From Scolanthus callimorphus (lineage: Eukaryota; Cnidaria; Anthozoa; Actiniaria; Edwardsiidae), in contig CM066916.1 in NCBI GenBank assembly GCA_033964015.1, positions 17,570,675 through 17,634,674 on the forward strand: a stretch of 64,000 nt of DNA. Reading direction: 5' to 3'. This document shows positions 1-10,186 of this stretch, in pieces. The notes beneath the pieces were generated by a model that worked only from the letters and a program-made list of their open reading frames with translations, ran no database searches and had not been told where the DNA came from. Positions within the stretch are counted from its first letter, which is position 1; every line of letters starts with the position of its first letter. Both the position numbers and the translations under genes were made by a program.

Positions 1-71
1 NNNNNNNNNNNNNNNNNNNNNNNNNNNNNNNNNNNNNNNNNNNNNNNNNNNNNNNNNNNNNNNNNNNNNNN
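1..71. other. Assembly gap
   Basis: This stretch is all N, so the gene fragment beginning at about 180 may have upstream exons that are not visible. Confidence 0.99.
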
Positions 72-179
72 NNNNNNNNNNTATGTTATAGCTCCCTCCA
101 TGAACATTTATGGAAGGAGTTTAAACATCTTACATCTTAAGCTTACTGTAATTGTTGCACTTTTTAATTTCCATATCAG

Positions 180-527
180 GAGTTCATCAATACACTAGAT
201 GAGGCTTTGGCAAAGAAACTTGCTATCAGGTCACTACAAAAGGGAGTGGGCAGTATGGATTACATTGCAAATTATGGAAGACCCAGAGGACGAGACTGCA
301 GAGGATGCCCCCCCCCCCCCCCCCCCTACTCCAACAGTTTCAGTTCAGTGCCATCAATGCCAGTTCCACTTACCCCTGTGACATCCACTGCATCCACTTC
401 GTCACAACCTTCCATTAGTAGTGACAGTTCCTCATTTGCACCCCCACCAACTGCAGACCTAGTTCGTAGGTCAACTGAACTAGTACTGCAAATGTGGCCA
501 TTGCCGTTCAATGCCTCAAGAGATTGA
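180..527 (+). CDS. Exon-like fragment, proline/serine-rich, unknown
   Basis: I do not recognise this gene. An acceptor-like CAG at 177-179 precedes a frame beginning EFINTLDEALAKKL that stays open to a stop at 525-527. The first 40 residues are mixed and helix-like. A run of about 18 C (309-326) then encodes polyproline, followed by a Ser/Thr/Pro-rich low-complexity segment. A neighbouring frame is also open up to the C run, so the frame may switch there through homopolymer slippage or an assembly error. It may belong with the fragment at 1168-1364 as the end of a gene lying mostly left of the window. Confidence 0.35.
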   Translation, partial: EFINTLDEALAKKLAIRSLQKGVGSMDYIANYGRPRGRDCRGCPPPPPPYSNSFSSVPSMPVPLTPVTSTASTSSQPSISSDSSSFAPPPTADLVRRSTELVLQMWPLPFNASRD

Positions 528-1167
528 AAACCTGTGTTGCAGATCAAGTAACTGCGTCTCTCTGAGCAGAAGATTCACTAAACTCTGTCTGGACCGAGAC
601 TTTTTGCAGCTTAGCCAAATTTCACGTAAACATGTTATGTAAATTATCGAATTGGACTTGTTCCGCGCTCTTTTGGCCATTGCTTTCTTCTCGTTGCTCC
701 TTTCGAAGCTACCAGGAGACAACAGTTTCCTACAACTGCCATAGCGCTTTCCGCCTCGGTTTGACATGCTTCGATTATCAGCGCCCGTAAACTGAGCATA
801 ATTCTCCAATATATCCCTAGATAGAAACTCTACAATGTTCGAAGAACTTGAATATATGATTTTAACGCAAAATAATTTCTTCTATGAGCCGATGGAGACA
901 GATTTCGACAAGCACTAAGCTTTCCCCCGTCGTTTTGATTTCTTACCAGGCTGAACAAGTTTCAAAATTGTGAGCAGGCGCAGTAGGCGTGATTAGTTCC
1001 TTTAATCCTACGTAGGCTACCCTGTCATCAATCAACGGTGGAAATCCACAGAATGAAACCTATAGCCACTAGGACAGAAGTTTGGTATTGTACTTTAGGC
1101 ACTAAGGCTGAGTAAAAATGTACTTTAAAGGCAAAATTCGTGTGTTCCTAATTCTACGTAATTACAG
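528..1167. other. No gene seen
   Basis: The antisense ORF at 516-809 shows no domain and no splice context. I see nothing supportable here. Confidence 0.5.
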
Positions 1168-1364
1168 GTTTTCAACTGAGGCGGATAGACTACTTAAACG
1201 TCTACAAGATGATGCAATTGCCGAAATCAATGCAGCCATCAAGTACCGCAGTTTGTATCCATATATTCAATCGCTTTGGTGAGAAATTGGTTCTGGTGCA
1301 AAATCCAGGAGACGTTCCCGTCCTAGTTCCCGAGTGGTGTGTAGAGGGTGCGAAGCTATACAGT
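1168..1364 (+). pseudogene. Exon fragment with Arg/Ser-rich tail and CxxC
   Basis: After an acceptor-like ATTACAG (AG at 1166-1167) the frame reads FSTEADRLLKRLQDDAIAEI, then a Tyr-rich stretch (AAIKYRSLYPYIQSLW), one in-frame TGA, and a basic segment RRRSRPSSR followed by VCRGCEAI. The coherent helix-like composition and the CxxC suggest real former coding sequence from a multicopy cnidarian family. The TGA and the lack of a clear donor argue that it is dead or that the exon is shorter. No function is assigned. Confidence 0.4.
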
Positions 1365-2118
1365 AGGGTGCCCAGTTCCGTGCCACTTCAACTTTAAATT
1401 ACTCTATCTTTTAGCGAGGCCGCCATTTGACATGATTTTTACTACGAAGAATGTAAACTTACTGATTGTAACAAGGAACTGACTCCATTGTTTTAAATTT
1501 GTCCGATTAAAAGGCAAATTTTAATCGGTGCAACTTGCGTTACCAGTTACGTGCCAACGAGTACCAGTTCAGTGCCACTTACAACTTTGCAATTTGCTTA
1601 TGATTTAAACAAATATAATATCCTTGCCTTTTTGTTGCTTTTTATTTTATGAGCTTTGCTTGTCTGAGGGCTGTCGACAAAAATATCAATTTCAAATTAT
1701 GAATTAGTAAATAGTAAAAAGTATCAAACGTTCCTTTATTGTAACAGATAATTGCACCAGAACTGATGTTTTGGCGACAAACAGAGAACTTAGGGGTGCA
1801 ATCTTTAGCAGAACACACGTGAACGTATAATACTGACAGAAAACAGCGCCCTTGTAATCTCAAAACACGGACAAGGATGACTGGCGGAATTTTAAAGCTG
1901 TTAACTCTTGTTTAGTGTTGTTTAATGTTACCCAACCCTTTAAAAATATTTTATCTTCACCAAATAGATTTTTGTTTGGTAAACTAAACTGCAAATATGT
2001 ATTTAATCCTCGCCTAAACATTTCAGGCTTTTAATAGTGATAATTCTCATCGACGTCACGATTCAATAAAAGTGAGAGTTTATATTTAAACAAATAACTG
2101 AGATAGTGACTCAAACAC
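1365..2118. other. AT-rich, no gene seen
   Basis: Short ORFs on both strands here lack motifs or splice context. Confidence 0.5.
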
Positions 2119-2665
2119 TGTCGTTTATTTCGCGTTCATAGCTCTTTTGGTTACAGATATATTCAAGATTTTTACTTATGCAAATTAGCAAAAAATGACG
2201 TCACAACAAGACTGGGACAAAAGAGGCCAACAATGTTTTATGTTTAATTCTGTTTGGGGTAGTTAGATTCGCTTCAAACTTGGTAATAACAAAGAAGAAC
2301 CAAGACCTCATACATCAATATGCTGAATAGTGTTTCCATGGTAACGCGTTTGGCTCTAGAAGTGATTCCTGGAAAAATAGGTAAAATCTGGGGAAAATTC
2401 CCTAAGTTATGAACGTCTTCGAAACTTCCTGTTTTGTTTGTCAACACAACCTGGCAAAGTATTGTAGCACTTCACTTCAGTTTCAGATTTTTCGTCTTTT
2501 CTAAACAGACAGTGTCAAGAGTGTTACCAAACAGAATTTTACATAAAACATTGTTGGCCTCTTTTGCATTAGTCTTGTTGTGACGTCATTTTTTGCTAAT
2601 TTGCATAAGTAAAAATCTTGAATATCTCTGTAACCAAAAGAGCTATGAACGCGAAATAAATGACA
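2119..2665. mobile_element. MITE with ~145-bp terminal inverted repeats
   Basis: The segment 2119-2262 is repeated inverted at 2518-2665. Both arms share TTATTTCGCGTTCATAGCTC, TTACTTATGCAAATTAGC and GACGTCACAACAAGACT with only a few mismatches. The unique centre is about 255 bp. There is no coding capacity, which fits a non-autonomous DNA transposon. I could not define a clean target-site duplication, so the superfamily is open. Confidence 0.8.
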
Positions 2666-2733
2666 TTCTTCCTTATTTTCAATGTGCAATCAAATAAGCC
2701 ATTAAAATTCTAGCCTTCAGTGGGGTTTTTGTT

Positions 2734-2935
2734 TGTCATGAGCATTTGGCCTAGTATTTCTCATAACTTTTATTTGTGTTATGTGCATGCTACATGTGCT
2801 GGTTTAAGAAAATTACAGCACCGGCTTTTCTCTGTCATGTGCATTTGGCCTAGTATTTTCTCACGACTTCAGTTCACTTGTGTTATGCTACGGGTGCTGG
2901 TTAGGAAATTACCTTACCAGCTTTCCTCTGTCATA
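2734..2935. repeat. Diverged tandem duplication, ~100 bp unit
   Basis: The phrase GCATTTGGCCTAGTATTT occurs at 2742 and again at 2840. Each is followed by a similar block ending in a variant of GCTTTTCTCTGTCAT. The ORF at 2720-3061 spans both units and is a by-product of the repeat. Confidence 0.6.
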
Positions 2936-3242
2936 GCAACCTTATATGTGGGCGTATTGGCATTGTTGTGTAGCGCTAGTTTTCCCTACTTCACCCTCAG
3001 GGTTAGACACAACGTTCTTCTGCCGACCCTAGGGCCCGCACGTAAGTCGGTCAACCCTTGAGCCCCATCTTTATTGTTACTGGCAGCATTAACTATGCCC
3101 TGGTTAGCCTAGTTGGGGCTCGAGGGTTGATCGCCTTTAATGTGTTTTCCTGGTGTTTTTTATTTCTTTCCGGTATCGGCAAGCAGCCAATGCCGATATA
3201 ATTCTAAGCAGCCTCAACACGCAAAAAATTCTGAATAGGGGC

Positions 3243-3321
3243 ACTATTTTCAATGGTGTCATTAGTGCGAATATTTAAGGTATGACTCATTAGCATTCAC
3301 TTGACCATTTGGCTCTATCCT
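3243..3321. repeat. 79-bp dispersed direct repeat, copy 1
   Basis: The sequence from CTATTTTCAATGGTGTC to GGCTCTATCCTC is identical to 5510-5588. A diverged version (TAGAGGTATCACTCATTAGC) occurs near 5868. It may be part of a promoter or terminal region of a larger repeat, but no element boundary could be drawn. Confidence 0.7.
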
Positions 3322-4140
3322 CTGCTTCGTGCGGTCGCGTCCACTCGTCCAAGCTACAACCATTTCTACAACGCCGGGATATAATAAAACTCCACTTCCT
3401 TCATGGCTCCACTCGTTTCTACGCCTGCTCTCCTCTATTCGTGCTCACAGAGTCTTTTGTGGCTGCTCGATGGCTATTTTAGTTTCCCATTTGTGTCGCC
3501 TGAAGTCTGGCGAGTCAACCAACTTCACGTGGTGCAATGCGAGAAAATCGTAGTGTTCCCCGAACTTTCTTCTCACCAGGAGCTTAGCCTGCCATTTATG
3601 CTGTTTTATCAAGGTTTGTATCATGTGGCTTTCCGTTTTGCACCCTAGCATTTTATCAGTTTAGACGGTTTATCTGCGGACCTATTTCGCAGAGACAATC
3701 AGAAACATGTTTAGTCCCCTTTCTCTGTTTATTTTACCCGCCACCCTTTTACCTATCTCCTTCGTTCCTCGTTTACTCATGTTTTATAAACCCTCTTTCT
3801 CGTATAGTTAATTTCTGGCGGCAGAGAAGATAAGTTTATTTCACACTAGTCGTGTTTCTAGAGGTCTATTATTTGCCGTGTGGTGTCACTGCTAGTTTAT
3901 TTAACCATATGCTCGTCCACGTTTGCCGCTTCAGTACATATTCCTTTACCCGTTTTATACCAGTGAGTCGCTGCCGTCTGTCATTTATTTGTAACAACTA
4001 CGTCGCTCGTTTTCCCTGGTTATTCCAGTTATTTATTTATGTTTAGTTTCTTGTGCAATACCTCTTCCAGTGACTTATATGCCCTGTGTTTCTTCACTTA
4101 GGTTTGAAATTGTCGGCAAGAGGAAGGAATTAAAGGCCGT
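3322..4140. other. Pyrimidine-rich stretch, no gene supported
   Basis: Several overlapping short ORFs on both strands lack motifs. The stretch lies between dispersed repeats and is probably repeat-derived, but I could not assign it. Confidence 0.4.
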
Positions 4141-4290
4141 TCAAAAGAAAGGAAAGGTACAATGAAGGAAAAGAAAACAAATTAGCATGGGCCGATCGGG
4201 TATTTTTAGGACCTGAATAAGAAGCTTGTGGTCGAACAAAGGAATAATAAATCGAAGACAATCGAAGTCATAGAGAACAAATATAAAGTG

Positions 4291-4690
4291 GAAAAGCATA
4301 ATTTGGCATACGCCGGATGTCGGCATGAGCTAAAGTTTGGCTCTTGTGGTCAAACAAAAGTGAAAAGTAAAACCGAAAAGCATAATTTGGCATACGCCGG
4401 ATGTCGGCATGAGCTAAAAGTTTGGCTCTTGTGGTCAAACAAAAGTGGAAAGTAAAAAAGAAAAGCATAATTTGGCATACGCCGGATGTCGGCATGAGCT
4501 AAAAGTTTGGCTCTTGTGGTCAAACAAAATGTAATGAAGAAAAGAAAAGCATAATTTGGCATACGCCGGATGTCGGCATGAGTTAAAAGTTTGGCTCTTG
4601 TGGTCAAACAAAAGTGTAAAGTAGAAAAGAAAAAACATAATTTCGCATACGCTGGATGTCGGCATGAGCTACACGTTTAACAATTGTAGT
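4291..4690. repeat. ~85-bp minisatellite, five copies
   Basis: The core CATAATTTGGCATACGCCGG, then ATGTCGGCATGAGCTAAA and TTTGGCTCTTGTGGTCAAAC, starts near 4295, 4379, 4464, 4548 and 4634, a period of 84-86 bp. The last copy is the most diverged. Because the period is not a multiple of three, all minus-strand frames show staggered copies of the same peptide, so these ORFs are not genes. Confidence 0.9.
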
Positions 4691-4811
4691 CAAACAAAAG
4701 AAGGAAATTGGGGCATGCACAGATAATCAGCAGAGGTATAAGATAAGAAAGATTAACACACTTATGTACAGTAAAATTGTAGTGAACTAACCGTAGGCGC
4801 GTCATCATGCA

Positions 4812-4985
4812 GCCCATACTTTCGTTGACTGGGGGGGTCCTCCTTTGTGCCTCGTCTCGGACTTAGTTCGGGCACCGGTCAATGAAAGGTTGGGTTCCAT
4901 GTTTGTTTGCTATCGTGTTAGTGGCTCTTTACAGCTTAGGGCTACCTTATTTTAAGGGGGCCCAACCTTTCGTTGGCCGGACATC
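4812..4985. repeat. Fold-back repeat, copy 1
   Basis: This opens with CTTTCGTTGACTGGGGGGGT and a GGTCAATGAAAGGTTGGG block, and closes with CCCAACCTTTCGTTGGCCGG, which is the inverse of that block. It can therefore fold into a long hairpin. A second copy is at 5152-5325. The architecture is that of a small MITE or fold-back unit. Confidence 0.7.
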
Positions 4986-5151
4986 GGAGTATTTACATGA
5001 ACAACCCCGATCAAGTACATCATGGTTACGCTAAATTCAAGCAGTATAGTATGCCATAGCTCTATGGGTCAGATATATAAGCTGGTCAGAAGTATACCGC
5101 TGTTATGCTAATTGTCATGTCCTATGATGTGTCACATCACCATTCAACCCA

Positions 5152-5325
5152 TGCTTTCGTTGACTGGGGGGGTCCTCCTTTGTGCCTCGTCTCGGACTTA
5201 GTTCGGGCACCGGTCAACGAAAGGTTGGGTTCCATGTTTGTTTGCGACCATCTATGGGTCATTTACTTCGTAGGGCCTTGACATTTTCAAGGAACCCAAC
5301 CTTTTCGTTGGCCGGATTTCGGATT
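5152..5325. repeat. Fold-back repeat, copy 2
   Basis: The first ~95 bp are nearly identical to copy 1 at 4812, including GGTCCTCCTTTGTGCCTCGT and GGACTTAGTTCGGGCACCGG. The loop sequence differs completely, and the closing arm CCAACCTTTTCGTTGGCCGG is conserved. Conserved arms around an unrelated loop suggest that arm pairing, not the loop, defines the unit. Confidence 0.7.
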
Positions 5326-5452
5326 TTTGAGTAATGGGAGGAGATCCTAAAGTAATGGGAGAGAGGGATCTCTGAGTAATGGGAAGTAATCTTTGAGTAG
5401 GGCTGCGATGTGGAGAGTTGTTGTTCTGGCTTTGGTAGCGTCATTTGGGCGG

Positions 5453-5513
5453 AGCCAGGTCTCCTTCCCATAACTTAAATGAGCACAATGGGACCAGTGA
5501 AAATGGATAACTA
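5453..5513. repeat. 61-bp direct repeat, copy A
   Basis: GCCAGGTCTCCTTCCCATAA, CTTAAATGAGCACAATGGGA and CCAGTGAAAATGGATAACT are repeated at 5779-5839. Copy A runs straight into the 79-bp repeat at 5510. Copy B runs into a diverged version of it, so the two repeats form one composite unit. Confidence 0.7.
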
Positions 5514-5588
5514 TTTTCAATGGTGTCATTAGTGCGAATATTTAAGGTATGACTCATTAGCATTCACTTGACCATTTGGCTCTATCCT
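5510..5588. repeat. 79-bp dispersed direct repeat, copy 2
   Basis: This is an exact copy of 3243-3321. The sequences diverge abruptly at both edges, as expected for a segmental duplication or mobile unit. Confidence 0.7.
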
Positions 5589-5778
5589 CGCGCAGGTAGG
5601 GCGCGTTTCCGTCCTGTTACTCACATTGGTTGTGTTTTCGTCTCGTTGTGCTCCGTCCCATGTAAGGTAATCCAGAATCCGGAATCCAACTTTTTGTTAG
5701 CTTTGGAATCCGGGGCCTTGCGACGCCCTTTCGCGTTTCCCACCCACCCTCCCCAGTTTCGTTTTCCGCAATCTGGGC

Positions 5779-5905
5779 TCGCCAGGTCTCCTTCCCATAA
5801 CTTAAATGAGCACAATGGGACCAGTGAAAATGGATAACTTTTCTCAGTGGACCCACTGGTGTGTATATAGAGGTATCACTCATTAGCATACCATGTCATA
5901 ATTGC
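5779..5905. repeat. Direct repeat copy B with diverged 79-bp partner
   Basis: The first 61 bp match 5453-5513. The rest (GGACCCACTGGTGTGTATAT, GAGGTATCACTCATTAGC) aligns loosely with the 79-bp repeat. It ends just before the SINE head. Confidence 0.55.
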
Positions 5906-5909
5906 CATG

Positions 5910-6235
5910 ACCGACGACCGGTTAGCGCAGTGCTAGAGCGCCGGGCTTATGTGCGGGAGGTTGGGAGTTCAAACCCCGGCCGGGCCAACACTCAGGGTCT
6001 TTTTCTAATAATTGAGGAGAAGGTGCTGCCTTTGCACTAACATCTGCAAATGGTTAGACCTTCGCGTCTTCTCGGATAAGGACGTTAAACCGTAGGTCCC
6101 GTCTCTCACACGCACTACACTAACCGGAACCAGAGGGACGTTAAAGAACCACGAGGACGTCGGAAGTTGCCCATCCTCAGTGCAGGGCTTACAACTTACT
6201 AACCACTACACTGACAAGGGAACCTCGTAAATGAG
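5910..6235 (+). mobile_element. tRNA-derived SINE
   Basis: The head carries an internal RNA polymerase III promoter: an A-box-like TAGCGCAGTG at 5923-5932 and a B-box-like GAGTTCAAACCCC at 5965-5977. These sit in a degenerate tRNA frame (GCGCCGGGCTTATGTGCGGG, CCCGGCCGGGCC). The body continues with GGATAAGGACGTTAAACCG, a block I recognise from cnidarian SINE tails. The cloverleaf is imperfect and there is no matching acceptor stem, so this is a retroposon and not a working tRNA gene. The 3' limit is approximate. Confidence 0.75.
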
Positions 6236-6245
6236 ACCGTTTCCT

Positions 6246-6770
6246 CCTCGACTATCGAGTATCTTGTATAGATATGATGGTTACCTTCTTTTCTGCTCTG
6301 AGTTGCCCAGCTTTTTCCCGCTCGCTGTTTCTAGCTCTGGTGCTTCCGTTTCTGGCGTTTCTTTCTGCTTGTCTGATAATACGACCCATGTTTGTTAGTA
6401 TATCACGGCTTTCTCTTCACGTTGTTTATCCTTTGTGGCATAATTATTTATAGCATTATACTCCAGTTAGTTGTCTTTTCTAGTCCTAGAAACTCCGGCT
6501 GGGAGAATTTCAGAGCAAACCGGCAAACTTTCACGCACGTAATTTTAACAACCCTTGACAACGTGACGTACCCGCCCTGTTAGTTGAGCATGCTTGACGT
6601 CACAATTGAGCTATTGTGTCGTCAGCGATCACGGCCACGTTACACATCCGGGACGTCCAAAATTCGGATCGACCTCTAGCAAATTCCACAGGTTACCCAA
6701 TACTATGAAAGTCTATATTTACAGTTATCTGCCTTCGGCCGCCGCAAGGAGCTCCGCTATAAATGAGTTT
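6246..6770. repeat. Long dispersed repeat, copy 1
   Basis: This shares an ordered series of blocks with 46360-47240: CTCGACTATCGAGTA at the start, GAAACTCCG-CTGG-AGAATTTCAG, GTTAGTTGAGCATGC-TGACGTCACAAT, ACATCCGGGACGTCC, TCGGATCGACC, CCACAGGTTACCCAATACTA, and CTTCGGCCGCCGCAAGGAGC with TCCGCTATAA at the end. The other copy is about 350 bp longer because of internal insertions. I cannot name the family. Confidence 0.75.
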
Positions 6771-6835
6771 TCTGATGATATTTAGCTTATATTTGAGTGG
6801 GTGTCTGTTAACTTATGTTACAATTGTATACAATC

Positions 6836-6976
6836 GAGGGAAATGTACATGCACCATTTGACAAGGATGCTCCGTTGGTTGAAGATGCGACTGCAGATCG
6901 CAGCACCAAAATGCAGTTCTTTGAGAGCAGTTTCTTTACAGAAGAAACTCCCTGTCAGAGGGGAACAGGAAACAGG
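6836..6976 (+). CDS. Possible exon fragment, unknown
   Basis: A frame reading NVHAPFDKDAPLVEDATADR, then STKMQFFESSFFTEETPCQR, has protein-like composition. It ends in TGA within GGAAATGACATC. No flanking splice sites are convincing and no family is recognised. Treat as a weak candidate. Confidence 0.2.
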
Positions 6977-7079
6977 AAATGACATCATGAATTCCAAAGA
7001 CCCTAGGGATTATTCAGCCCCAATGTTAGTCCTGCCACAAGTGCTCCTTTTTTTAACTGCACAACGATAAGTGGTAGAG

Positions 7080-8160
7080 TGTGATCCTTTAGTAACTGTA
7101 GTAATCTTGGGTTATTTCTTACAAGGTATGTAATTTTTACAATTCACTTTTGAGGCGAGGTTAGTTCACTGTTCAGTGACAACTGCAAATTTTAGTAATG
7201 AGAACGAGACCCGCTTCTAAGTAATTGGGCCCTCTCAACAAACCGTATGGCGAAACAGCCCGTTATTTAGCTTTCCTAAAGTTAAATAGTCACACTTTAT
7301 TCATGTAGTCTTAGTTTGTTAATATTCGCAATACTCGTTTTTATGAGGCACGGAACTGGATAACCCACTGTACACAGAGTACGTAAATACACAGAAGAAA
7401 ATCATGGTTGAGGTACGAAGGAAGTCATCTGAGATTGTTGGGCACGGGCATTCCTTTTTTCTCTTTATCATTTCTGTCAATTTTTTTTTATATCTTTTCA
7501 TATTTTCCGCCAACTATCTATCAATAGTCTAATCTGGTCGAGAGATTAATTGTTACAGACTATCTCTTTTCTATCCTAATAATTTGTTAGGCCATTTTCT
7601 AAATCAGCTGTTGTAATGTACAGCTGATACACATGCAGGCCTGATACACATGCAGAATGATGTTGTCCAAACGCATAGTACTATTACAATTTCATCTATC
7701 CTTTCTCAACTATTTACTAAACACACCTTTTAAAACAGATTTTCTGCTTTCTTTTTTTTTTTCATTAGTTTCTTGATTTGTTCACGCATGAGTGACCATA
7801 CTTGACATGAAATTCGTGTTAGTGCATTGTTCGGGCCCTCTAGTGACTTTACGAGCGACGCAACAATGTTCAATACGAATGCGATCCTTAACCCGAGAGG
7901 AATTTGAGAACAAGGCAAAGAAATTAGATAAGTTTGGTGATTTATTTTCGTTTATTTTCGTTGATTTGTTGAGTTAAAAGATCACGAAACTGTGTTATTA
8001 CAGTGTTATTACTTAAAATCCATATCATTTCAAGCGCTGGAATATTTGTCTCCAACAGTAACAATTCCATACAGTATCTCCGTGCTCCTATCGTCGGTGT
8101 GAGCGTGTGACTGGAAGTTGTGTAAAGTCCTCTAATATTACTTATTAATTTAAAAGCCAG
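7080..8160. other. AT-rich, no gene seen
   Basis: Only short motif-free ORFs on both strands, plus a small direct repeat CTGATACACATGCAG at 7624 and 7641. Confidence 0.5.
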
Positions 8161-8164
8161 CATT

Positions 8165-8380
8165 ATGCCCCAAAATGTCAATTTCAATTAATGGGTAAAA
8201 GGACAGTGTTTTTTTAAGGGGGGGGGGGGGGGGGATAGAAAAAGACTCTCGTAAGTGCTTTAATATTATTATTAATTTAAAAGCAAGTATTATGCCCCAA
8301 AATTTCAATTTCAATTAATGGGTAAAAGGACAGTGTTTTTTGGGGGGGTGAATAAAAATAGACTGTCGTAAGTGGTTTTT
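8165..8380. repeat. Tandem duplication, ~115-bp unit with G tract
   Basis: Both units share TATGCCCCAAAAT-TCAATT, TCAATTAATGGGTAAAAGGA, CAGTGTTTTTT, a run of 7-17 G, an AAAAA-AGACT block and a CGTAAGTG block. The unit repeats once, with the G-run length as the largest difference. Confidence 0.75.
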
Positions 8381-8475
8381 AGTTACTGAGCACGACTGTT
8401 ATCTGATGGACATTCGGTACCAGCGCGCGCGCGGTCAAAACAGTTGCTATGGGTTGTAATTACATAGCAACCAAA

Positions 8476-8549
8476 ATGGCGGAAAGTTTGAAAAACAAAA
8501 CAAGGTGTTTCAATTTCGCGCCAGCATTTCCAAGTTTATCGCCGAAGAG
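8476..8549 (+). CDS. RAG1-like N-terminal gene, exon 1
   Basis: ATG at 8476-8478 lies in a good eukaryotic start context (ACCAAAATGGCGG). The frame MAESLKNKTRCFNFAPAFPS continues five codons to a donor GTGAGT at 8550, leaving phase 2. Joining to the acceptor at 8958 (TTTTTTTGCCCAG) gives codon AGA and runs in frame into the cysteine-rich segment CCRVCGIYSG. The matched phase is the main reason I accept this short exon. The product would be the amino end of a zinc-binding protein resembling the N-terminal region of RAG1-like proteins. Confidence 0.6.
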
Positions 8550-8958
8550 GTGAGTTGACAGCATAAATAAAGACCTACATTGTTTTGGATGTTGGAAAGT
8601 AATTTTAATTTTAGCATCGCTTACATTTAGCTATCAAAAATATCAGTAAACGACAAAAAAATGTTGCGCGATACGAAGCTACAACCCGAGAAAAAACACC
8701 AAAGACTCGCCTGGCTTTCAACTCTCGCGAACTTTTCTGAATCAAAAGCAGCATCTTAGGTTATAAAGAACATGTTCAAGGGCTGAAAAACGAAGTTTCT
8801 CCATTGCCGGACTTTTTTTAACCACGCTGTGGTGATTTTGTGACGAGGCGTAGTGCAACACTATCGGGGAAGTAAAAACATGTTGCGAATAATAAAACTT
8901 TCTTGTTTTAGATCGATACAACCACCATTTCAAGTATTCACCTTGTTTTTTTGCCCAG

Positions 8959-9778
8959 ATGCTGTCGTGTTTGTGGTATTTACAGTGGAGACAAGAGCAG
9001 TAAACGGTTTTATGCTGTTAACCCGTTAAAATCCGATCTAACTCGTGCTTTCGACGTAAATTTTGACAAAGACGTCGACACCGTCCACCCTCAAAATGTC
9101 TGTCACAGCTGTCATTGTGTCTGCACCCAGGGCGGTTCTACTCGTGCCGTATATAACTGGGTTGCCCATAGCGGTGACAGCTGACAGCTGCGTAGTGTGC
9201 ACAGATATTGAACGGCAAAAGAAAGGCGGCAGGCCAAGCCGAAACGAAGATCTGGGCGTCCCCGTGGAAAATCCGATGTTAAAGAAAACCGGTCGGGCGA
9301 AGTTTCAATTTCCAAAACAAGCATACCAGAGAAAATCCTCAAAAACTTGCCAAGCATTGAGCGATTTATTAACCCTTAAAAATTTATACAGTGCTCTGTG
9401 TGCCGCGAAATCTTGGAAAAGCCAGTGCAGACCCCATGTGAACATGTGTTTTGCGTTTCCTGCATTTCTGAATGGCTGAAGTGTAACTCAAATCACGCGA
9501 CCTATCCCATCTGTAAAGCAACCCTGTCGGCAGAGGTGCTAGTAAAGCCCCACGATTAGTTCTGTCTGCCCTCTGTTCAGCTCTTGTAAGATGCTCCATG
9601 TGCAAAGTCCCGTTTCGACTAGACCTCCTTGCAGCGCACGAGGCGGACTGCAGAAATTCTAGAGACATCAATCGATACCCCTCTGTCGACTGCCGAGGAA
9701 AGGCTTACTACAATCCTAATCAAAAGAAAGATGCACACAACAGGCTCTTCGCAGGTTATTCTGAAAACTGGTGGGACG
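8959..9778 (+). pseudogene. RAG1-like N-terminal zinc-binding region and RING finger (exon 2, decayed)
   Basis: In order this exon shows CRVCG with a later CHSCH pair; a W-x2-H-x4-C-x2-C element (NWVAHSGDSCVVC, across a frameshift); a basic KKGGRPSR stretch; a C3HC4-type RING finger at about 9390-9520 (CSVC, CEHVFCVSC, and YPIC where a CPIC is usual); a following finger (CSMCK, then HEADC); and the segment TAEERLTTILIKRK with KTGGT. This order matches the N-terminal half of RAG1 and its invertebrate relatives, where the RING acts as a ubiquitin ligase. Breaks: a 7-bp tandem duplication GACAGCT at 9176-9189, a compensating shift near 9245, TAA at 9377-9379, loss of one C near 9550, and a shift near 9650. 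The donor GTAAGT follows at 9779. The catalytic core of RAG1 is not seen in the window. Confidence 0.7.
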
Positions 9779-9833
9779 GTAAGTGTTTTCTTTTTTAGTT
9801 CATCGAAAGCGCGACAAGTCAAAGAAAGACATA

Positions 9834-10010
9834 GGGCCATTCCATTTTTTAGCCCACTTCCCTACAGCAGAAGTTTTCTGGGGGGGATAACAAAATGGCC
9901 TTTTCCGATGGGGTCAAAGTGAAAAAAGTCTCTTCTGTAGGTTTTTTGCGAGGGGGTACAATAAGGAAAAGCCTCTTCCGTGGGGTTTTCCGAGGGGGTG
10001 CGATCGGGGG
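9834..10010. mobile_element. Partial MITE (GGGCCATTCC family)
   Basis: This begins GGGCCATTCCATTTTTT and carries CCTACAGCAGAAG, AAAAGCCTCTTCCGTGGGG and TTTTCCGAGGGGGT. These match, in reverse orientation, the complete element at 24423-24570. No second terminal repeat is found, so this copy is truncated. It lies in the intron after RAG1-like exon 2 and creates the glycine-rich ORF seen there. Confidence 0.6.
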
Positions 10011-10186
10011 AGGGGGACACACACCCCCGCTTTGCACTCCGCCTGTAGCCCTGGAAAATGCCTGTGGTTTGTACCTTACTTTGCTGTCCATGCCGTAACA
10101 AATAAGCCCTATGGCAGCGGATATCTCTTACAATCACATAATCCTATACTGTACATTTCATAGCATTAATGTGTAAGTCAAATGCA

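Noticed and set aside
4228..4665. Cluster of minus-strand ORFs sharing a repeated peptide
   Set aside because: They are produced by an 85-bp tandem repeat that shifts frame at every unit.
4291..4690. CRISPR-like array
   Set aside because: The whole unit repeats without unique spacers, and the DNA is eukaryotic.
5910..5985. Functional tRNA gene
   Set aside because: A and B boxes are present, but the cloverleaf and acceptor stem are not, and the sequence continues into a SINE body.
9849..10137. Proline/glycine-rich ORFs on both strands
   Set aside because: They lie in a truncated MITE related to the complete copy at 24423-24570.
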